Assembly (NCBI RefSeq): GCF_019801965.1
Contig: NZ_JAHVIA010000007.1
Location: forward strand, 62,001-126,000
DNA from: Salipiger bermudensis
GTDB lineage: Bacteria; Pseudomonadota; Alphaproteobacteria; Rhodobacterales; Rhodobacteraceae
Direction: 5' to 3'
Length of the DNA: 64,000 bases
The translations under genes were made by a program, and so were the position numbers. Positions 20,427 to 29,946 of this stretch are shown here, one piece after another. Within the stretch, counting starts at the first letter, position 1, and each line of letters begins with the position of its first letter. The notes under the pieces were generated by a model, which saw only the letters and a list, made by a program, of their open reading frames with translations, searched no databases and was not told where the DNA came from.

Positions 20427-21423
20427 CAGCCCGCAAGACGACGTGATCCTCGCCGAAGGCGCCCGCGCGGCGCCGATCGAGGCGCTCAAGGACAAGGGCC
20501 CGCTGGCCCCTCCGCGCTCCAAGTGGCGCGACGTGTGGGAGCAGTTCCGCAAGCACAAGGGCGCGATGATGGGAGCGTTCTTCCTCTTCATCATCACCTT
20601 CGGCGTGCTCCTTGGCCCCTATCTCTGGACCCTCGACCCGCAGGCGCTCGACATTCGCAACAAGGACATGCGCCCGATCTACACCGCGCTGTGGAACAGC
20701 GAGGCCAAGGTCGGCTGGAACCACCCGCTGGGCTCGGACCAGCTCGGCCGCGACAACCTCTCACAGCTGATCGCGGGCGGCCGCGCCTCGATGGCGGTGG
20801 GCTGGGCGGCGATGCTGCTGTCGCTGATCATCGGCACTGGGGTGGGCGTTCTGGCGGGCTTCTTCAAGAAGCTCGACGGGCCGCTGATGCGCCTGACGGA
20901 CCTGTTCCTGTCGCTGCCGATTCTGCCGCTGCTGCTGGTGGCGGTGACGCTGTTCCGGCAGCCGCTACGGGCCAATTTCGGCCCCGAGGGCGGCATGTTC
21001 ATCCTGATCGTGACGGTGGTCGGCATCACCTCGTGGATGCCCACCGCGCGCATCGTGCGCGGCGACGTGCTCGCCATCAAGGAGCGCGAATTCGTGCTAG
21101 CGGCGCGCTCCATCGGCACCCGTCCGTTCCAGATCATCAAGCGGCACCTGCTGCCCAACGTGCTGTCGCCGATCATGGTCTCGGCCACGCTGGGGCTGGC
21201 CACCGCGATCATCACCGAGTCGGCGCTGAGCTTCCTCGGCGTGGGCTTCCCGTCGGACTTCCCGACCTGGGGCAAGATGCTGGCCGACGCCGTGGCCCGG
21301 ATGGAGGATTTCCCCGAGCGCGTGCTGCTGCCCGGCGTGGCGATCTCGCTCACGGTGCTGGGGGTGAACTACCTCGGCGACGGCCTGCGCGACGCGCTCG
21401 ATCCGCGCATCCGCGGCCGCTGA
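20419..21423 (+). CDS. Peptide ABC transporter permease, DppC type
   Basis: A 334-residue partner permease of the transporter. After a 45-residue cytoplasmic lead there is a first helix ('GAFFLFIITFGVLLGPYLW'), then the DppC mark 'HPLGSDQLGRDNLSQLIAGGRASM' region, five more helices, and the EAA loop 'FVLAARSIGTRPFQIIKRHLLPN'. The C-terminus 'GDGLRDALDPRIRGR' is typical. The start at 20419 lies inside the DppB gene (ATGACTGA), so the two are translationally coupled. A good terminator follows. Confidence 0.95.
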   Translation: MTDSPQDDVILAEGARAAPIEALKDKGPLAPPRSKWRDVWEQFRKHKGAMMGAFFLFIITFGVLLGPYLWTLDPQALDIRNKDMRPIYTALWNSEAKVGWNHPLGSDQLGRDNLSQLIAGGRASMAVGWAAMLLSLIIGTGVGVLAGFFKKLDGPLMRLTDLFLSLPILPLLLVAVTLFRQPLRANFGPEGGMFILIVTVVGITSWMPTARIVRGDVLAIKEREFVLAARSIGTRPFQIIKRHLLPNVLSPIMVSATLGLATAIITESALSFLGVGFPSDFPTWGKMLADAVARMEDFPERVLLPGVAISLTVLGVNYLGDGLRDALDPRIRGR

Positions 21424-21445
21424 TCCGGACCGGCATGAAGATGCG

Positions 21446-21480
21446 AAAGGGCGGGAGAACATCTCCCGCCCTTTCTGTTT
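21446..21480 (+). terminator. Rho-independent terminator of the peptide transporter operon
   Basis: Perfect 13-bp stem AAAGGGCGGGAGA/TCTCCCGCCCTTT with a 3-base loop, then CTGTTTG, 22 bases after the permease stop. Confidence 0.88.
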
Positions 21481-21750
21481 GTCGGGTCGAGCGCCCAAGC
21501 GATCGCGCCCGGCGAGCCTGCGCCCATCGGCCCACGCGACACGTGACGCCGTGGACACTGCGCCGGCTCACGGCCTGACGGAGAGATCAACGTCGCGCGC
21601 GCGATGGACGATCAGAAAAGCACGAGGAATGATCCGGCGCAGGCGCTACGGCTGTATTGCCGCTGCGCGCCCCAGTCAGAGACCGAGAAAACAGACGAAG
21701 GTCAGGCGTCAGGCCGTAAGCGTTGAACCCTAAAGGCGTAGAAGTCCCGC
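21481..21750. other. Spacer with no recognised feature
   Basis: 270 bases between the convergent ends of the transporter operon and the anti-sigma gene. No gene, clear hairpin or repeat was recognised. Confidence 0.4.
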
Positions 21751-22449
21751 TTACAGATCCTCGCGCGGCGCAAGTTGCCCCAGAGACAGCACCGGCCCCT
21801 GCGCAACGCCCGTCGGCGAGCCGCCCGGCTGCTCCTCGGAAATGGCGACCGTGGCGCCCGGAAGCTGCGCGGCGATCTCGTCGGAGACCGGGATCTCGGT
21901 CAGGCCTTCGCGATCGACGAGGCCGATGGAGACCGGGGCGCTGTCGGGATCGGCGATCAGCCAGATCTCGAAGGAGCGGTCCTCGGGATAGTCGCCGGCA
22001 TCGCGGCGCACCATGAAGGTCTGGCTGTCGGGCGCGTAATGCGCCAGCATCACCAGCCCGCGCGACGGCGTCTCGAGATCGGCCCAGAGATCGGGCTCGT
22101 CGCTCGACTGCAGCAGCCCGCCGAACATCGCCATCCAGGCAATGGCCGCGGCGGCAACCGCGCCGAGGAAATACGGCAGGATCTGCTGCCAGAGCGGCGC
22201 GCGCGGCTTGCCGAAGAGCTGCGCCTCGGTGCGGCGCAGGATCTGCGGCGGTGGCGCGACCTCCTTGATGTCGTCGGTGAAGGCGGCGAAATACGCTTCC
22301 CACGCCTCGACATCCTGCTGCAGCGCCTGGTCCTGCCCCAGCTGCGCCTCGAAGGCACGCAGCTCGTCCTCCGGCAGCAGCCCGAGGACATACTCCGCCG
22401 CCGCGGCTTCCCAGCCGCCCGGTAGATCCGTATCCTCTGGCCCGCTCAT
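21751..22449 (-). CDS. Anti-sigma factor, RskA family
   Basis: A 232-residue membrane protein that should hold its cognate ECF sigma factor inactive. The N-terminal half has the anti-sigma helices ('AAAEYVLGLLPEDELRAFEA', 'WEAYFAAFTDDI'), a single membrane segment lies near residues 94-116 ('ILPYFLGAVAAAAIAWMAMF'), and the periplasmic C-terminal part is an RskA domain ('FEIWLIADPDSAPVSIGLV'). There is no His-x3-Cys-x2-Cys zinc motif, so it is not of the ChrR/RsrA kind. Its ATG overlaps the sigma factor stop (ATGA), fixing the start and the pairing. Confidence 0.92.
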   Translation of the reverse strand: MSGPEDTDLPGGWEAAAAEYVLGLLPEDELRAFEAQLGQDQALQQDVEAWEAYFAAFTDDIKEVAPPPQILRRTEAQLFGKPRAPLWQQILPYFLGAVAAAAIAWMAMFGGLLQSSDEPDLWADLETPSRGLVMLAHYAPDSQTFMVRRDAGDYPEDRSFEIWLIADPDSAPVSIGLVDREGLTEIPVSDEIAAQLPGATVAISEEQPGGSPTGVAQGPVLSLGQLAPREDL

Positions 22450-23003
22450 CGGCTCAGGCACTCCCTCAGTTGCATCAGGCTGCGGCGCAGCCAGGTTCTC
22501 ACGGTGTTGAGCTTGACGCCGGTGGCATCGGAGAGCTCGTTATAGGTCGCACCCTCGAGATAGGCGCGGCGCACCATCTCGGCGCGCTCGGGCGGCAGCT
22601 CGGCCATGCAGCCGAACAGCGCCTCGGCCTCGGCCCGCGACTGCAGCTGCTGCGCCGGCCCGGGCCCCGGATCGGCGATCATCTCGGCAGCATCGATCGG
22701 ATCCTGCTTGCGGCGCTCGCTGGCGTCGCGCTTGCGGCGGCGGTCGATGGCGGCGTTGCGCGCCAGCGTGATCAGCCAGGTCATCGGAGAGAACCCGTTG
22801 ACCCGGTACTGGCCGGCCCGCGCCCAAATCTTGCAATACACGTCCTGCAGGGCCTCCTCGGCCAGCGCCTTGTCGTTCAAGACACGCAGGCAGACGCCAA
22901 AGAGTTTCGCCGCCGTCCGATCATAAAGCGACCGGAATGCGGCGCGGTCGCCCATGGCGATGCGGGCGATCAGATCCTCGATCTCGGCTTGCGGGGTGGT
23001 CAC
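22446..23003 (-). CDS. ECF-type RNA polymerase sigma factor
   Basis: A 185-residue group 4 sigma factor. Region 2 spans 'FRSLYDRTAAKLFGVCLRVL' to 'YCKIWARAGQYRVNGFSPMTWLITLARNAAID', and region 4 is the helix-turn-helix 'ATYNELSDATGVKLNTVRTWLRRSL'. Pairing with an RskA-type anti-sigma fits the SigK-like groups. The GTG at 23003 is chosen because the homologous part starts there; the frame stays open 33 residues further upstream but without sigma-like sequence. The signal sensed and the regulon are unknown; autoregulation is typical of the family. Confidence 0.92.
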   Translation of the reverse strand: MTTPQAEIEDLIARIAMGDRAAFRSLYDRTAAKLFGVCLRVLNDKALAEEALQDVYCKIWARAGQYRVNGFSPMTWLITLARNAAIDRRRKRDASERRKQDPIDAAEMIADPGPGPAQQLQSRAEAEALFGCMAELPPERAEMVRRAYLEGATYNELSDATGVKLNTVRTWLRRSLMQLRECLSR

Positions 23004-23161
23004 GTGCTGCGGGGCCTGCAAAAATTCGTTTCTTGCCGGAAGCCTAACGTGGTGGCGCTGACGGAGCAAACGCAATCGGCGCGGCCGCGGTGCTCTTGCC
23101 ACTGCCGGAGATATCGGGCACCACGGGGCAAAGCGTTTTACAGATCCGACAGAGGCCCGCC

Positions 23162-24145
23162 ATGAGCAGTGATATCGACATCAATGCGAAACCGACCGAG
23201 GAGATCGAGGTCCGCGAGGTCTTCGGCATCGACACCGACATGGTGGTGCACGGCTTCCCCGAGCGCACCGACCGGGTGCCGGATATCGACAGCACCTACA
23301 AGTTCGATCCCGACACCACGATGGCCATCCTCGCGGGCTTCCGCAACAACCGCCGGGTGATGATCCAGGGCTACCACGGCACCGGCAAATCGACCCATAT
23401 CGAGCAGGTCGCGGCCCGGCTCAACTGGCCCTGCGTGCGGGTCAACCTCGACAGCCACATTTCCCGTATCGACCTGATCGGCAAGGACGCCATCAAGCTG
23501 GTGGACGGCAAGCAGACCACCCAGTTCCAGGAAGGCATCCTGCCCTGGGCGCTGCGCAACCCGACCGCCATCGTGTTCGACGAATACGATGCCGGCCGCG
23601 CCGACGTGATGTTCGTGATCCAGCGGGTGCTCGAGACCGACGGCAAGCTGACCCTCCTCGACCAGAACCAGGTCATCACCCCGCACAAGTATTTCCGCAT
23701 CTTCGCCACCGCCAACACCGTCGGCCTCGGCGACACCACCGGCCTCTACCACGGCACCCAGCAGATCAACCAGGGCCAGATGGACCGCTGGTCGCTGGTG
23801 GCGACGCTGAACTATCTCAGCATCGACGCCGAGGTGAACATCGTGCTGAGCAAGGCGCCGCATTATAACACCGAGAAGGGCCGCAAGACCGTGCGCCAGA
23901 TGGTGACGGTGGCCGATTTCACCCGCCGCGCCTTCATGAACGGCGAGCTCTCGACGGTGATGTCGCCGCGCACGGTGATCGCCTGGGCCACCAACGCCGA
24001 GATCTTCCGCAACGTGGGCTACGCCTTCCGCCTGTCGTTCCTCAACAAGTGCGACGAGCTCGAGCGCCAGACCGTGGCCGAGTTCTACCAGCGCTGCTTC
24101 GACGAGGAGCTGCCGGAGAGCGCCGCCAGCCTCAGCATCGCCTGA
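23162..24145 (+). CDS. cobS: Aerobic cobaltochelatase subunit CobS
   Basis: AAA+ ATPase subunit of the CobNST complex that inserts cobalt into hydrogenobyrinic acid a,c-diamide during aerobic vitamin B12 synthesis. The 327-residue protein has Walker A 'GYHGTGKS' (70-77), Walker B 'IVFDEYD' (137-143) and sensor '[12 protein letters not shown]'. The start at 23162 follows CAGAGG. It is divergent from the ECF sigma factor (158-bp spacer). CobT follows after one intervening gene; the large CobN subunit is not in this window. Confidence 0.97.
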   Translation: MSSDIDINAKPTEEIEVREVFGIDTDMVVHGFPERTDRVPDIDSTYKFDPDTTMAILAGFRNNRRVMIQGYHGTGKSTHIEQVAARLNWPCVRVNLDSHISRIDLIGKDAIKLVDGKQTTQFQEGILPWALRNPTAIVFDEYDAGRADVMFVIQRVLETDGKLTLLDQNQVITPHKYFRIFATANTVGLGDTTGLYHGTQQINQGQMDRWSLVATLNYLSIDAEVNIVLSKAPHYNTEKGRKTVRQMVTVADFTRRAFMNGELSTVMSPRTVIAWATNAEIFRNVGYAFRLSFLNKCDELERQTVAEFYQRCFDEELPESAASLSIA

Positions 24146-24167
24146 TCGCGCATCCACGACCTGAACG

Positions 24168-24203
24168 GGCCGCGTCTCCAGCCGGAGGCGCGGCCTTTTC
24201 TTT
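24168..24203 (+). terminator. Rho-independent terminator after cobS
   Basis: 12-pair stem GGCCGCGTCTCC/GGAGGCGCGGCC (one wobble) with an AGCC loop, followed by TTTTCTTT. It separates cobS from the next gene, so cobS and cobT are not one simple transcript. Confidence 0.88.
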
Positions 24204-24347
24204 GCGCAGGGGCGCGCCCTCCGGGCGGCGCGGGCCCCGATCGCGGCGAGCGTCGCCGCCCTGAGGTGCGCTGATTTTTGACCATCGGGTCAGAAATCTT
24301 CATTTCCCGCTATGTACGATTAATCCATCCGCGCTAATGTCTAAAAC

Positions 24348-24755
24348 ATGGGCGCTTTGAAAACATTTCTCAGCGGCGCTCTCGTCGCCCTCTCGGTGGC
24401 GTCCGTCGCGGACGCTGCCCCGGCGCAAACGGCCGAACGGGTCCGCCTCTTCGCGAGCTGCGCCGGCCGCCTCTCCGCCACCATCGAGCATGGCTGGCTC
24501 ACCAACATCGGCGACGGCCGCACCGAGCAGCGCCAGCGCCGCGGCTTCGAGGATCTGATCGCCGCCATCCTGCCCGACGCGCACGCCGCCGGGCTCGACG
24601 GGCCACGCATCCTGCACCAGCGCATCGCCGCGAAATTCGCCCAGGCGCAGCTGCTGCACACCGCCAGCTTCCACCGCGACACGCGTCGCGCCGCCCACGC
24701 CCGTGAACTGGCCGAGCGGGAGCTCGCGCGCTGCACCGCCATCCTGCCGCGCTGA
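24348..24755 (+). CDS. Secreted protein of unknown function between cobS and cobT
   Basis: A 135-residue protein with a clear signal peptide (about 1-23, cut near 'VADA|APA'). The mature part is helical and carries two cysteines, one in '[17 protein letters not shown]' and one near the end in '[10 protein letters not shown]', which could form a disulfide in the periplasm. I do not recognise the family. No good ribosome site precedes the ATG. The upstream spacer (24204-24347) has the partial dyad TGACCATCGGGTCA. Its position between two cobalt-chelatase genes may be chance. Confidence 0.7.
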   Translation: MGALKTFLSGALVALSVASVADAAPAQTAERVRLFASCAGRLSATIEHGWLTNIGDGRTEQRQRRGFEDLIAAILPDAHAAGLDGPRILHQRIAAKFAQAQLLHTASFHRDTRRAAHARELAERELARCTAILPR

Positions 24756-24808
24756 GCGGCGATTTTTGCCCCTTGCCAATCGCTTCGCGGAGCGCGAAAC
24801 CTGTGGCC

Positions 24809-26686
24809 ATGGCGCGCAATGACGACAACCCCGCAGATCCGTTCAAGAAGGCCCTGGCCGAGGCAACCAAGGTCATGGCCGACGATTCCGACCTGACGGT
24901 CAACTACACCGTCGATCCCTCCGGGGTGTCGGGCGACATCATGCGCCTGCCGCAGGTCAGTCGCCGCATGACCCGCGACGAGGTTCTGCTGGCCCGCGGC
25001 ACCGCCGACGCGCTGGCGCTCTACCGCCGTTACCACGATGCCGGCACCCACGCCCGCTACGCGCCCCCGGGCGACATCGCCCGCGAGCTTTACGAGGCGA
25101 TGGAGACCGCCCGCTGCGAGGCCATGGGCGCGCGCGACATGCCGGGCACCGCCGGCAATATCGATGCCAAGATCGGCCACGAGGCCGCCCGCCGCGGCTA
25201 TGGCCAGATCACCCAGCCCTCCGAGGCGCCGCTGCCGGTCGCCGCGGGCTACCTGATCCGCCATCTCGCCACCGGGCGCGACCTGCCCAAGGATGCCGAT
25301 CACGTCATGCAGCTGTGGCGCGGCTTCATCGAGGAGCAGGCCGGCGGCACGCTGGAAGAGCTCGAGGAAACCCTCTCCGACCAGGCCGCCTTCGCCCGCT
25401 TCGCGCGCAAGATGATCACCGATCTCGGCTATGGCGACCAGCTCGGAGACGATCCCGACCAGATCGACGACGAGGACGAAGCCGAGGCCGAACCCGAAGG
25501 CGGCGAAGAGGAGCAGCCCGACAGCACCGGCCAGGACGACGATCAGCAGGACGAGGCCGAGGCCTCGCCCGAGCAGAGCCAGGACGAGACCCAGGACGCC
25601 TCCCAGGCGCAGGTCTCGGCCGATGACATGGCCGATCAGGAGATGGGCGAGGAAACCGAGATGCCCGAGGGCGAGGCGCCGATGGAGCCGCCCGCCCCCG
25701 CGCCCGCCTCGGAGGCCGATCCGCAATATCGCGTCTTCGACACCTCGCATGACGAGGAGATCGCCGCCGAGGAGCTCGCCGAGGCACAGGAGCTCGAGCG
25801 GCTGCGCGCCTATCTCGACCAGCAGCTCGAGCCGCTCAAGGGCGCCGTCTCGCGGCTTGCCAACAAGCTGCAACGCCGCCTGCAGGCGCAGCAGAACCGC
25901 AGCTGGGAGTTCGACCTCGAGGAAGGCATCCTCGATGCCGGCCGCCTCGCCCGCGTGGTCGCCAACCCGACCACCCCGCTCAGCTTCAAGGTCGAGAAGG
26001 ACACCGAGTTCCGCGACACCGTGGTGACCCTGCTGCTCGACAATTCCGGCTCGATGCGCGGCCGTCCGATCTCGATCGCGGCGATCTGCGCCGACGTTCT
26101 GGCCCGCACCCTCGAGCGCTGCTCGGTCAAGGTCGAGATCCTCGGCTTCACCACGCGCGCGTGGAAGGGCGGTCTCGCCCGCGAGAAATGGCTCAACGAG
26201 GGCCGCGAGCAGCAGCCCGGCCGCCTCAACGACCTGCGCCACATCATCTACAAGCGCGCCGACGCGCCGTGGCGCCGGGTGCGCGACAATCTCGGCCTGA
26301 TGATGAAAGAGGGCCTGCTGAAAGAGAACATCGACGGCGAGGCGCTGGAATGGGCGCACCGCCGCATGGTCGGCCGCCCCGAGGCGCGGAAGATCTTGAT
26401 GGTGATCTCCGACGGTGCCCCGGTCGACGACTCGACGCTCTCGGTCAACCCGGCCAACTATCTCGAGAAGCACCTGCGCGACGTGATCGCCATGGTCGAG
26501 CGCAAGAAGCAGGTCGAGCTCCTGGCCATCGGCATCGGCCACGATGTCACCCGCTACTACGACCGCGCGGTGACGATCACCGATGTCGAGCAGCTGGCCG
26601 GCGCCATGACCGAGCAGCTCGCCGCGCTCTTCGACAGCGATCCCCGTGCCCGCGCCCGCTTCATGGGCATCAAGCGCGCCAGCTGA
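24809..26686 (+). CDS. cobT: Aerobic cobaltochelatase subunit CobT
   Basis: Second small subunit of the CobNST chelatase; with CobS it forms the AAA+ chaperone ring. The 625-residue protein has an N-terminal helical domain, a long acidic linker (about residues 210-310, rich in D, E, Q), and a C-terminal von Willebrand A domain with the MIDAS sequence '[11 protein letters not shown]' (DNSGS at 411-415) and '[13 protein letters not shown]'. This layout is diagnostic. The ATG at 24809 is chosen because the family begins '[13 protein letters not shown]'; an upstream ATG adds 12 basic residues. Confidence 0.97.
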   Translation: MARNDDNPADPFKKALAEATKVMADDSDLTVNYTVDPSGVSGDIMRLPQVSRRMTRDEVLLARGTADALALYRRYHDAGTHARYAPPGDIARELYEAMETARCEAMGARDMPGTAGNIDAKIGHEAARRGYGQITQPSEAPLPVAAGYLIRHLATGRDLPKDADHVMQLWRGFIEEQAGGTLEELEETLSDQAAFARFARKMITDLGYGDQLGDDPDQIDDEDEAEAEPEGGEEEQPDSTGQDDDQQDEAEASPEQSQDETQDASQAQVSADDMADQEMGEETEMPEGEAPMEPPAPAPASEADPQYRVFDTSHDEEIAAEELAEAQELERLRAYLDQQLEPLKGAVSRLANKLQRRLQAQQNRSWEFDLEEGILDAGRLARVVANPTTPLSFKVEKDTEFRDTVVTLLLDNSGSMRGRPISIAAICADVLARTLERCSVKVEILGFTTRAWKGGLAREKWLNEGREQQPGRLNDLRHIIYKRADAPWRRVRDNLGLMMKEGLLKENIDGEALEWAHRRMVGRPEARKILMVISDGAPVDDSTLSVNPANYLEKHLRDVIAMVERKKQVELLAIGIGHDVTRYYDRAVTITDVEQLAGAMTEQLAALFDSDPRARARFMGIKRAS

Positions 26687-26768
26687 GCCCGTGCCGCGCC
26701 CGTCCCGCTAGGGAATGCGGGCGCGCCCTGCTACCCTGATCGCGCATTTCGAGATCAGGAGCATTGCC

Positions 26769-27092
26769 ATGAAGATACTTTCGGGCCTCGCGCTCGCCCT
26801 GGGCTGCGCGACCGCACTGCAGGCGCAAAACATCGTGCCGCCTCGGGGCGAGATCATCACCGACACCGGCTGCCTCGTGACGGGGCTCGACCCGAACGGC
26901 GATGGCTTCCTCGCGCTGCGCGCCGGCCCCGGCTCGGGCTATGCGCAGATCGGCAGCCTGCACAATGGCGACGCCGCCTATCTGCGCGCCTGCGAGGGCA
27001 AGTGGTGCTTCGTGCAGAACGGCGCCCTCAACGGGCGCGAAGCCCGGTTCCAGGGCTGGATCTACACCGCGTGGTGCGAATTCTACCCGTGA
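26769..27092 (+). CDS. Secreted SH3-domain protein
   Basis: A 107-residue protein with a signal peptide (about 1-19, 'ALQA|QNI') and one bacterial SH3 (SH3b type) domain: 'GFLALRAGPGSGYAQIGSLHNGDAAYLRACEGKWCFV' in spirit, with a conserved closing 'GWIYTAWCEF'. Four cysteines suggest two disulfides in the periplasm. Such domains often bind cell-wall peptide. TCAGGAGCATTGCC precedes the ATG (AGGAG). It converges with a small minus-strand frame whose end overlaps its stop. Confidence 0.85.
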   Translation: MKILSGLALALGCATALQAQNIVPPRGEIITDTGCLVTGLDPNGDGFLALRAGPGSGYAQIGSLHNGDAAYLRACEGKWCFVQNGALNGREARFQGWIYTAWCEFYP

Positions 27093-27265
27093 GCTGCCTG
27101 CCCCTCGGGGCTTGCGGGATCCGGCACCAGCCAGCCAAGCGCACCGCGCAGATGCTGCCAGCGCAGGGCCCGGCGCTGCCGGTTGGCAAGCTGCGTGGCA
27201 AGGCCCGCGGCAACGTAGTGCCGCGCGATGTGATGCAGGTGAGCGAGATCGTAAGGTGAGAACAT
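27083..27265 (-). CDS. Small conserved-looking protein, unknown function
   Basis: A 60-residue frame beginning 'MFSPYDLAHLHHIARHYVAAG'. It is rich in His, Ala, Leu and Arg and looks like a soluble helical protein rather than random translation; I recall similar short proteins in Rhodobacterales but cannot verify this. Its stop overlaps the end of the SH3-domain gene by 10 bases on the opposite strand. No strong ribosome site is seen, although AAGGTGAG-like bases lie on the wrong strand. It could be spurious. Confidence 0.4.
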   Translation of the reverse strand: MFSPYDLAHLHHIARHYVAAGLATQLANRQRRALRWQHLRGALGWLVPDPASPEGQAAHG

Positions 27266-27425
27266 GGGCTGCCTCCGCGCCATGTCCCCCGGTCACGGCG
27301 CGGCACGACTCTATCCCTCGGAGCCTGTCGCGAACAGGTGTCCCGTTGTCACGCTCCGGCCCCGACAGTTGCCACTGGCACCCGGACGCAGGCCTGATAG
27401 GGTCTGCGAAAAAGGAGGCCGAGCC

Positions 27426-29201
27426 ATGTTTCAGACCTTTCAGGAGACCGCCCGCCCAGAGCAGGGCCCACCGCGGCTGGCCCGCCTGCGCGAAGAGCTC
27501 GCCCGCGAAGGGCTCGACGGGGTCATCGTGCCGCGCGCCGACGCGCATCAGGGCGAATATGTCGCCCCGCGCGACGACCGCCTCGCCTGGCTTACCGGGT
27601 TCACCGGCTCCGCGGGCTACTGCGTGGCGCTGACCGATGAGGCCGGCGTCTTCGTCGATGGCCGTTACCGGGTCCAGGTCAAGGCGCAGGTGGCCGATGT
27701 CTTCGCCCCTGTCGACTGGCCCGAAACCAGCCTCGCCGACTGGATCGCCGCCAAGCTGCCCGAGGGCGGCCGCATCGGTATCGACCCCTGGCTGTTCTCG
27801 GTCGACCAGCTGCGCGGGCTCGAGGCGAAGCTCGAGAGCACCGGCTTCATCCGCACCGACAATCTCGTCGACCGGATCTGGCCCGACCAGCCCGCCCCGC
27901 CGCAAGGTGCGGTCTTTGCCCAGGCCCTCGAGCTTGCCGGCGAGCCGCATGATGACAAGATCGACCGGCTAGCGCGCGGCCTCGAGGCCGAGACCTGCGT
28001 GATCACCCTGCCCGACAGCATCGCCTGGCTGCTCAACATCCGCGGCTCCGACATCCCGCGCAACCCGGTGCCGCACGGCTTCGCCCTGCTCAACGCCGAT
28101 GGCACGGTCGAGCTCTTCATCGATGCCGCCAAGCTCGAGGGGCTCGGCGACCATCTCGGCCCGAAGGTCAAGGTGCTGCCGCCCGAGGGCTTCCTCTCCG
28201 CAGTGGCGACGCTCGGCGGCAAGGTGCAGATCGATCCCGCCACCTGCCCCGTGGCAGTCGCCGATGCGCTCGCCACCGCCGAGATCGTCGAGGCCCCCGA
28301 TCCCTGCCTGCTGCCCAAGGCGCGCAAGAACGATGCCGAGCTCGAGGGCGCCCGCGCCGCGCATCTGCGCGACGGCGCCGCCATGGTGCGCTTCCTCGCC
28401 TGGCTCGACCGGCAGGCGCCGGGCAGCCTCACCGAGATCGGCGTGGTCACCGCGCTCGAGGCAGAGCGCCGCGCCACCAATGCCCTGCGCGACATCTCCT
28501 TCGAAACCATCGCCGGCGCCGGCCCCAACGGCGCCATCGTGCATTACCGCGTCACCGAGGCCACCGACCGCGCCGTGAACGAGGGCGAGCTGCTGCTGGT
28601 CGACAGCGGCGGGCAATATGTCGACGGCACCACCGACATCACCCGCACCATCGCTGTGGGCGATGTCGGCGAGGAGGAATGCGCCAATTTCACCCGCGTG
28701 CTGAAGGGCATGATCGCGCTGTCGCGGCTGCGCTTCCCCGAGGGGCTGGCCGGGCGCGACATCGACGCTCTCGCCCGCGCCGCGCTCTGGGAGGAAGGGC
28801 TCGACTATGGCCACGGCACCGGCCACGGCGTCGGCGCCTATCTCAGCGTGCACGAGGGCCCGGCGCGCATCGCCCGCACCGGCACCGTGCCGCTCGAGGC
28901 GGGGATGATCCTGTCGAACGAGCCGGGCTTTTACCGCGAGGGCGCCTATGGTATCCGGATCGAGAACCTCATCGCCGTGGAGCACGCCCCGCCCCTTCCG
29001 GGCCAGGTGGTGCCGCGGATGTTGCGCTTCGAGACCCTGACATGGGTGCCGATCGACAGGCGGCTGGTAGTGCCGGCGCTGCTCACGCAGGCCGAGCGCA
29101 GCTGGCTCGACGCCTATCACGAAGAGGTGCTGGCCCGCATCGGACCGCTCGTCGAGGGCGCCGACGCAGACTGGCTGGCCGCGGCCTGCGCGCCGCTTTG
29201 A
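27426..29201 (+). CDS. pepP: Xaa-Pro aminopeptidase (M24B family)
   Basis: Removes an N-terminal residue followed by proline from peptides, in the cytoplasm. The 591-residue length fits the large three-domain aminopeptidase P type (two creatinase-like N-terminal domains plus the pita-bread catalytic domain). Metal ligands are visible: D393 and D404 in 'LLVDSGGQYVDGTTDITRT', His in 'GTGHGVGAYLSVHEGP', Glu in 'LSNEPGFY' and Glu in 'IRIENL'. AAAGGAGG precedes the ATG at 27426. The C-terminal extension is as in eukaryote-like XPNPEP1 members. Confidence 0.95.
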   Translation: MFQTFQETARPEQGPPRLARLREELAREGLDGVIVPRADAHQGEYVAPRDDRLAWLTGFTGSAGYCVALTDEAGVFVDGRYRVQVKAQVADVFAPVDWPETSLADWIAAKLPEGGRIGIDPWLFSVDQLRGLEAKLESTGFIRTDNLVDRIWPDQPAPPQGAVFAQALELAGEPHDDKIDRLARGLEAETCVITLPDSIAWLLNIRGSDIPRNPVPHGFALLNADGTVELFIDAAKLEGLGDHLGPKVKVLPPEGFLSAVATLGGKVQIDPATCPVAVADALATAEIVEAPDPCLLPKARKNDAELEGARAAHLRDGAAMVRFLAWLDRQAPGSLTEIGVVTALEAERRATNALRDISFETIAGAGPNGAIVHYRVTEATDRAVNEGELLLVDSGGQYVDGTTDITRTIAVGDVGEEECANFTRVLKGMIALSRLRFPEGLAGRDIDALARAALWEEGLDYGHGTGHGVGAYLSVHEGPARIARTGTVPLEAGMILSNEPGFYREGAYGIRIENLIAVEHAPPLPGQVVPRMLRFETLTWVPIDRRLVVPALLTQAERSWLDAYHEEVLARIGPLVEGADADWLAAACAPL

Positions 29202-29259
29202 CACAGGACTGTCGTAAGACGGCTGGTATATGATCCGTGAGGAAACGGGGAGAAACGAC

Positions 29260-29604
29260 ATGATGAACCACATCACCATCCGCCCGACCGAGGGCACCTG
29301 GGTGATCCGCGCCGGCGGCGCGGTGCTGGGAGAAAGCAACCGCACGCTGGAGCTGACCGAGGGCGACATGCCCGGTCAGATCTTCTTCCCGCGGGAAGAC
29401 ATCGCCATGGCCTTCCTCGAGCCCTCGGACTACCGCACCATCAACCAGCATATCGGCGAGGCGACGCATTTCACCATCGCCTCCAAGAGCCGCAGCTACG
29501 AGAACGCGGTGCTGTCCTACGAGAGCCCCAAGGACGAGGCCGCACCGCTCGCCGGCTACCTCGCCTTCCAGGTCCAGGACGGCGTCGCGGTCGAGCAGGT
29601 CTGA
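29260..29604 (+). CDS. DUF427 family protein
   Basis: A 114-residue single-domain protein. Family marks are 'GTWVIRAGGAVLGES', 'PGQIFFPREDIAMAFL' and 'SYENAVLSYESPKDEAAPLAGYLAFQ'. DUF427 proteins are small beta-rich proteins of unknown role. GGGGAG precedes the double ATG at 29260/29263. It follows pepP by 58 bases and may share its message; a good terminator comes after it. Confidence 0.88.
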   Translation: MMNHITIRPTEGTWVIRAGGAVLGESNRTLELTEGDMPGQIFFPREDIAMAFLEPSDYRTINQHIGEATHFTIASKSRSYENAVLSYESPKDEAAPLAGYLAFQVQDGVAVEQV

Positions 29605-29629
29605 ACACCGGCACCTACGGCAAGACCAG

Positions 29630-29657
29630 AAAAGGCAGGCCCCGCGCCTGCCTTTTT
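29630..29657 (+). terminator. Rho-independent terminator after the DUF427 gene
   Basis: Perfect 11-bp stem AAAAGGCAGGC/GCCTGCCTTTT with a CCCGC loop, ending in a run of five T. Confidence 0.92.
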
Positions 29658-29773
29658 GCATGCCCTGCACCGGCGCTACGCTCTCGTTGCTCGTCCCGGC
29701 GCAGGCCGCCCGGAATGGCGCCCGCGTCCCCGCCCCCGCGCGCGCCCCTGCCTTCTCTTACCCGCGCGTCCCC

Positions 29774-29814
29774 CTGTCTTCTCTTCGTCGAAAATACTCC
29801 CGCCGGAGGCAGGC
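29774..29814 (-). repeat. Left half of the dispersed palindromic element, inverted
   Basis: Minus strand reads GCCTGCCTCCGGCGGGAG, then TATTTTCGACGAAGAGAAG, nearly the same as the left half of the copies at 41880 and 63070. Here the right half is missing. The rest of the 29658-29861 spacer is C-rich and shows no gene. Confidence 0.75.
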
Positions 29815-29861
29815 TCACCGCTGCGCCGTGCGGACCGAGTCTCAAGAGCGTCAGCCCGCCA

Positions 29862-29895
29862 CCCACAAACGAAACCGCGGCCCAAGGGGCCGCGG
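29862..29895 (-). terminator. Terminator of the CHAP lipoprotein gene
   Basis: Perfect 9-bp stem CCGCGGCCC/GGGCCGCGG with a 3-base loop; on the minus strand it is followed by TTTCGTTTG. It lies about 50 bases past the gene end. Confidence 0.75.
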
Positions 29896-29946
29896 GAGAG
29901 GTAACCTGCGCGCGCCCCCGGCGCGCACCGCATCTTCAAAGCAATC

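Noticed and set aside
24341-26542. A 733-codon frame antisense to cobT
   Set aside because: Composition shadow of the acidic cobT linker; cobT itself has full domain support.
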